Source: an uncultured Bacteroidales bacterium
GTDB lineage: Bacteria; Bacteroidota; Bacteroidia; Bacteroidales; UBA932
Assembly: GCA_949294195.1 (NCBI GenBank)
Contig: CASFGK010000014.1
Location: 1 to 64,000 of the forward strand
Length of the DNA: 64,000 nt
Direction: 5' to 3'
The notes beneath the pieces are model-generated. The model was not told the DNA's origin. It did not search any database and was given only the letters and a program-made list of their open reading frames with translations. Shown one piece after another: positions 61,141 through 64,000 of the stretch (the first letter of the stretch is position 1; every line of letters begins with the position of its first letter). A program made the translations under genes and the position numbers.

Positions 61141-62565
61141 TCAGATTCTGTAGAATTCTTCCCAGCCTTTGCGGGGAGCCTCACCTACGAGCATTGCGTT
61201 TGCGAATGCATTGTTCGTGATGGTCTTGGTCCTGCTGTCGAAGAACAGCTGGGTGTTGAGCCTTTGGGCAATTACTCCGAGCGAGAACACCTGGCTGAGC
61301 GGTCCGTGTATTTCGAAAGGGGAACGTGTCTTTTCGATGCCCTGACATGCAAGAAGAAAGTTCTCGAAGTGGTTTGACGGACTTTGGGGCACTTCAGGAA
61401 GCCTGTCTGCCATTTCTCCGGCTTTTTCATCCGGAATGATGGAAAGAGTGCTTCCGTGACTGCCTCCTTTGAAAGTCAGTTCTTTTGAGTATATTATTTT
61501 TCCTGGATTCAGATTTGAAGGTACGGCTTCTCCCTGATTTGTAGACGGAACTCCTTCCGTAACTGCAGATGCCCCGTAGCCTGCAGGCAGAGGAGGAAGG
61601 TTGTCTGTTCCGTCATACCAGGTTACATCTACCGGAGGCATGCTTTTCCTCTGCGGAAAGCGGAAAAGGATCGTTGATGAGTACGGATAGAAAAAGTCGT
61701 TGTGTCCTTCTGCTCGGAGCATGGTGATCTCGTATGGCAAGCCCAGTTCAAGGAACTCATGTGCAGAGTCGAGGATATGTGCACCCCAGTCGCCGAGAGC
61801 GCCCATTCCGAAGTCGTACCAGCAGCGCCAGTCTCCCTGATGATACTTGGAATTGTATTCATGGTATGGCCTTGCACAGAGCCATGTGTCCCAGTCCATT
61901 CCTTCTGGAACCGGCTCTCCTTCCGGCATCCTGTAGATTTTGGCTGCATCCCATTTGTGCCACCTGCGCTCGTTGTTCATGTGGGCTGTAATGGCTGTCA
62001 CGTCCTTGATGATTCCGGCGTCCATCCATGCCTTGAACTGGAAATAGTTGGCCTCCGAATGACCCTGGTTTCCCACCTGCGTCACAAGTCCGGGATGCTT
62101 TCTGGCTGCTTCCATCATGAGTTCGGCTTCGTAGAATGTGCGAGCCATAGGTTTCTCGACATAGACATGCTTGCCGTTGGCTATGGCAAGCATCGAGATG
62201 GGGAAATGCGAATGGTCCGGTGTGGCAATCGCCACTGCTTCAAAATCATTTGAAGCCTTGTCAAAAAGCTCTCTGAAGTCCCGGAACTTTTTGGCTCCAG
62301 GATATATTGCCTGGACTTTCTGTGCCTGCTTCCCGTCCAGGTCGACATCACACAGAGCTGTCACCTCGACCATTCCTGTCTTTGCGAATTCGCTGATAAT
62401 CTGCTCGCCTCTGTTGCCGATGCCGATATAGGCGATTTTTACTTTGCCTTTGCTTTTCGGAACCCCTGAAGCGGCTTTTGCTGAAAACAGACCGTCATTT
62501 GCTCCAAGTGCCAGACCGGCCGTAGCCATGCTCACGGTCTTGATGAAATTTCTTCTGGTTACCAT
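61141..62565 (-). CDS. Gfo/Idh/MocA oxidoreductase with twin-arginine signal
   Basis: This 474-residue protein has a Tat signal (TRRNFIKTVSMATAGLALGA). The Rossmann-fold opens VKIAYIGIGNRGEQI, and VAIATPDHSHFPISMLAIANGKHVYVEKPMAR contains the catalytic EKP motif. The C-terminal alpha/beta domain is complete. Tat export means it is folded with bound cofactor before leaving the cytoplasm, so it works in the periplasm. With the DUF1080 gene downstream it probably oxidises glycosides at C3. No cytochrome or terminal acceptor gene is in the window. Confidence 0.88.
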   Translation of the reverse strand: MVTRRNFIKTVSMATAGLALGANDGLFSAKAASGVPKSKGKVKIAYIGIGNRGEQIISEFAKTGMVEVTALCDVDLDGKQAQKVQAIYPGAKKFRDFRELFDKASNDFEAVAIATPDHSHFPISMLAIANGKHVYVEKPMARTFYEAELMMEAARKHPGLVTQVGNQGHSEANYFQFKAWMDAGIIKDVTAITAHMNNERRWHKWDAAKIYRMPEGEPVPEGMDWDTWLCARPYHEYNSKYHQGDWRCWYDFGMGALGDWGAHILDSAHEFLELGLPYEITMLRAEGHNDFFYPYSSTILFRFPQRKSMPPVDVTWYDGTDNLPPLPAGYGASAVTEGVPSTNQGEAVPSNLNPGKIIYSKELTFKGGSHGSTLSIIPDEKAGEMADRLPEVPQSPSNHFENFLLACQGIEKTRSPFEIHGPLSQVFSLGVIAQRLNTQLFFDSRTKTITNNAFANAMLVGEAPRKGWEEFYRI

Positions 62566-62647
62566 TTTTCAGTTAAGTTGATTAGTGTTTATTTGTTTTG
62601 TTCGGACAAGATTCCGATTCCTGAATATTGTAAATATAGGAATTACT

Positions 62648-63268
62648 TCATTGTCCGCTGAAAAGTCCGAACAGTTCGGCGTCGATTTTATCCGTAATCG
62701 CGGAGAAGTCTTCCGGCCTGTTTTCGAAGTCCAGACTGTCAGCGTCAAGAGTAAGGATTTTACCCGGGTATGTACTGATCCATTTTTCATAGCGGTCGTT
62801 GAGTCCGGCCAGATATTCGAGGCTTATGCTTTTTTCGTAGTCGCGGCCGCGCTTCTGTATCTGCGATACAAGATGTGGAATGGAGGATTTAAGGTATATG
62901 AGCAGGTCCGGGAGCCTTACCATGGACATCATGACGTTGAAAAGGTCCATGTAGGTGTTGAAATCCCGTTCCGAGATGTTTCCCATGTCCTTGTTGTTTG
63001 CGGCGAAGATGTACACGCCTTCGAGGATTGTCCTGTCCTGGATGACGGTACCTTCCTCCATGGTGATTCCGAGAATGTCCTTGAACCGCTGTGTCAGGAA
63101 ATACACTTCCAGGTTGAATGACCAGCGGTGTATGTCTCTGTAATAGTCTTCGATGTACGGGTTGCGGGTGATGGCTTCGTATTTCGGTATCCACCCGTAG
63201 TGCTCCGAAAGCATCCGGGTCAGTGTAGTCTTTCCGCTTCCGATGTTTCCTGCTATACCTATATGCAT
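62648..63268 (-). CDS. Deoxynucleoside kinase family protein
   Basis: This 206-residue protein begins MHIGIAGNIGSGKTT, the P-loop, followed by the Drosophila-type dNK landmarks QDRTILEGVYIFA (Asp-Arg of the substrate site), YLKSSIPHLVSQIQKRGRDYEKSI (LID) and YLAGLNDRYEKW. It phosphorylates deoxynucleosides in the salvage pathway; specificity cannot be read. It is 82 bases after the Gfo/Idh gene on the same strand, with no hairpin in the gap. Confidence 0.9.
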   Translation of the reverse strand: MHIGIAGNIGSGKTTLTRMLSEHYGWIPKYEAITRNPYIEDYYRDIHRWSFNLEVYFLTQRFKDILGITMEEGTVIQDRTILEGVYIFAANNKDMGNISERDFNTYMDLFNVMMSMVRLPDLLIYLKSSIPHLVSQIQKRGRDYEKSISLEYLAGLNDRYEKWISTYPGKILTLDADSLDFENRPEDFSAITDKIDAELFGLFSGQ

Positions 63269-63314
63269 AATGTTCCAAGTTGATTTGCGAATACGAAAAT
63301 AAACAAAAAATCCT

Positions 63315-63322
63315 TATCTTTG
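63315..63322 (+). promoter_or_regulatory. -7 motif for the EamA transporter gene
   Basis: TATCTTTG matches TAnnTTTG, 29 bases before the ATG at 63352. Confidence 0.5.
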
Positions 63323-63351
63323 CGCCCCGTTTATTAAAGCTAAGAAAGGAT

Positions 63352-64000
63352 ATGGGCAGGTTCAAAGGCATATTGTACGGTATGGCCACATCAGTCACTT
63401 TCGGACTGATACCGCTGTTCACCCTTCCTCTGATGGGGAAAGGAATGGTTTATGATTCGATACTTTTCTACAGGTTCTTTTTTGCATCCATAGCTTTGGG
63501 TACGGTGATGCTTATAAAGAAGGAATCGTTCAGGATAGACCCTAAAGATCTGCCGGTATTCATCCTGCTTGCCATATTCTATACGTTTTCGTCGCTTTTC
63601 CTCCTGTGCGGTTACGGATATATGGGGGCCGGGGTTGCGACTACGCTGCACTTTACGTATCCTGTGTTCGTGACTCTGCTCATGCTTTGCCTGTTCAGGG
63701 AAAAGGCGTCCTGGCTGACGTGGGTGGCCATAGCTCTGGCAGTGTGCGGAGTGGCCATGCTTTCCCTGCCTTCTACAGGCATGTCGGCTGATGTCAAGGG
63801 AATAATAATCGTCCTTCTTTCAGCTGTGGCTTACGGCAGTTATATAGTAGGGGTGAACAAGTCCCGGGTACACAATATGAACAGCCGGAAACTGGCTTTC
63901 TACGTGTTTGTTTTCACAACGTTGATATTCGGAGGCAAGACTTGGGCTTCCGGTGATTTCCAGTTGCCCCCGGACCTTCCTTCGGTAGGCAACATGATTC
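63352..64000 (+). CDS. EamA-family (DMT) transporter, N-terminal part
   Basis: The first 216 residues are visible; the gene runs out of the window. It opens GRFKGILYGMATSVTFGLIPLFTLP, followed by the typical RFFFASIALGTVML, GVATTLHFTYPVF, a central helix pair, and the start of the second EamA repeat (IIIVLLSAVAYGSYIVGV). DMT exporters carry amino acids, nucleotides or drugs; cargo not readable. No in-frame stop was found before 64000. Confidence 0.85.
   Translation, partial: MGRFKGILYGMATSVTFGLIPLFTLPLMGKGMVYDSILFYRFFFASIALGTVMLIKKESFRIDPKDLPVFILLAIFYTFSSLFLLCGYGYMGAGVATTLHFTYPVFVTLLMLCLFREKASWLTWVAIALAVCGVAMLSLPSTGMSADVKGIIIVLLSAVAYGSYIVGVNKSRVHNMNSRKLAFYVFVFTTLIFGGKTWASGDFQLPPDLPSVGNMI

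Overview
The window looks like chromosomal DNA of a member of the Bacteroidota, most likely an intestinal Bacteroidales. Evidence: many genes are preceded by the Bacteroidota sigma-factor -7 motif TAnnTTTG (for example 3223, 13872, 21397, 26711, 43986, 47092, 50652, 58572, 63315). It also carries families typical of the phylum (DUF4251, DUF4136, DUF1573, DUF349, DUF3667, DUF4369-type TlpA proteins, two-copy DUF1080 with Gfo/Idh/MocA, a thiamine-regulated TonB receptor), and Shine-Dalgarno sequences are rare. Genus is not assigned. No phage, transposase, integrase, CRISPR array, tRNA or rRNA was seen.

Layout. 1-3.1 kb: the tail of an unknown gene, a three-gene envelope operon (DUF4251, DUF4136 lipoprotein, outer-membrane barrel) and a lipoprotein glycerophosphodiesterase. 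3.3-4.6 kb: pgi. 4.7-13.2 kb: a tightly packed minus-strand run of ABC exporter, CBM9-like protein, APH-fold sugar kinase, VanZ-like protein, secreted amidase/golvesin-domain protein and cysteine-desulfidase-like enzyme, four of the junctions overlapping or nearly so. 13.9-19.0 kb: a sialic-acid operon (lyase, AGE epimerase, MFS transporter, sialidase). 19.0-21.3 kb: a metal exporter-like membrane protein and a DUF1573 protein. 21.5-26.6 kb: a 56-residue 2[4Fe-4S] ferredoxin, an M16 peptidase divergent from a LysR-type regulator across an unusual inverted repeat, and an esterase. 26.7-33.3 kb: a complete glycine cleavage operon (lplA-gcvT-gcvH-gcvPA-gcvPB-lpd) with a split P-protein. 33.3-37.2 kb: arginine genes argB-argE-(mgsA)-argH, with methylglyoxal synthase embedded.

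37.3-43.9 kb: a metallophosphoesterase lipoprotein, a small charged protein plus GNAT pair, a decayed gene, an MFS exporter, a TlpA lipoprotein, the RNase P RNA gene, and a pair of reductases: an OYE-type flavoenzyme and a homologue of steroid 5-alpha-reductase. 44.0-49.6 kb: pyrG with a secreted glutaminyl cyclase, a small membrane protein, then a TPP riboswitch and its TonB-dependent receptor. 49.9-59.6 kb: housekeeping genes (trmD, DUF349 protein, yidC, yggS, DUF3667 protein, lpxB, surE, gap). 59.7-63.3 kb: a DUF1080 + Gfo/Idh/MocA pair resembling the 3-keto-glycoside pathway, and a deoxynucleoside kinase. The window ends inside an EamA-family transporter.

The most interesting items are the 5-alpha-reductase/OYE pair (43-44 kb), the six-gene run at 4.7-13.2 kb, the split-P glycine cleavage operon with its own lipoate ligase, the TPP riboswitch whose expression platform seems to bury the start codon, and the inverted repeat between the LysR gene and the M16 peptidase. 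All functions are inferred by reading motifs; no database search was run.
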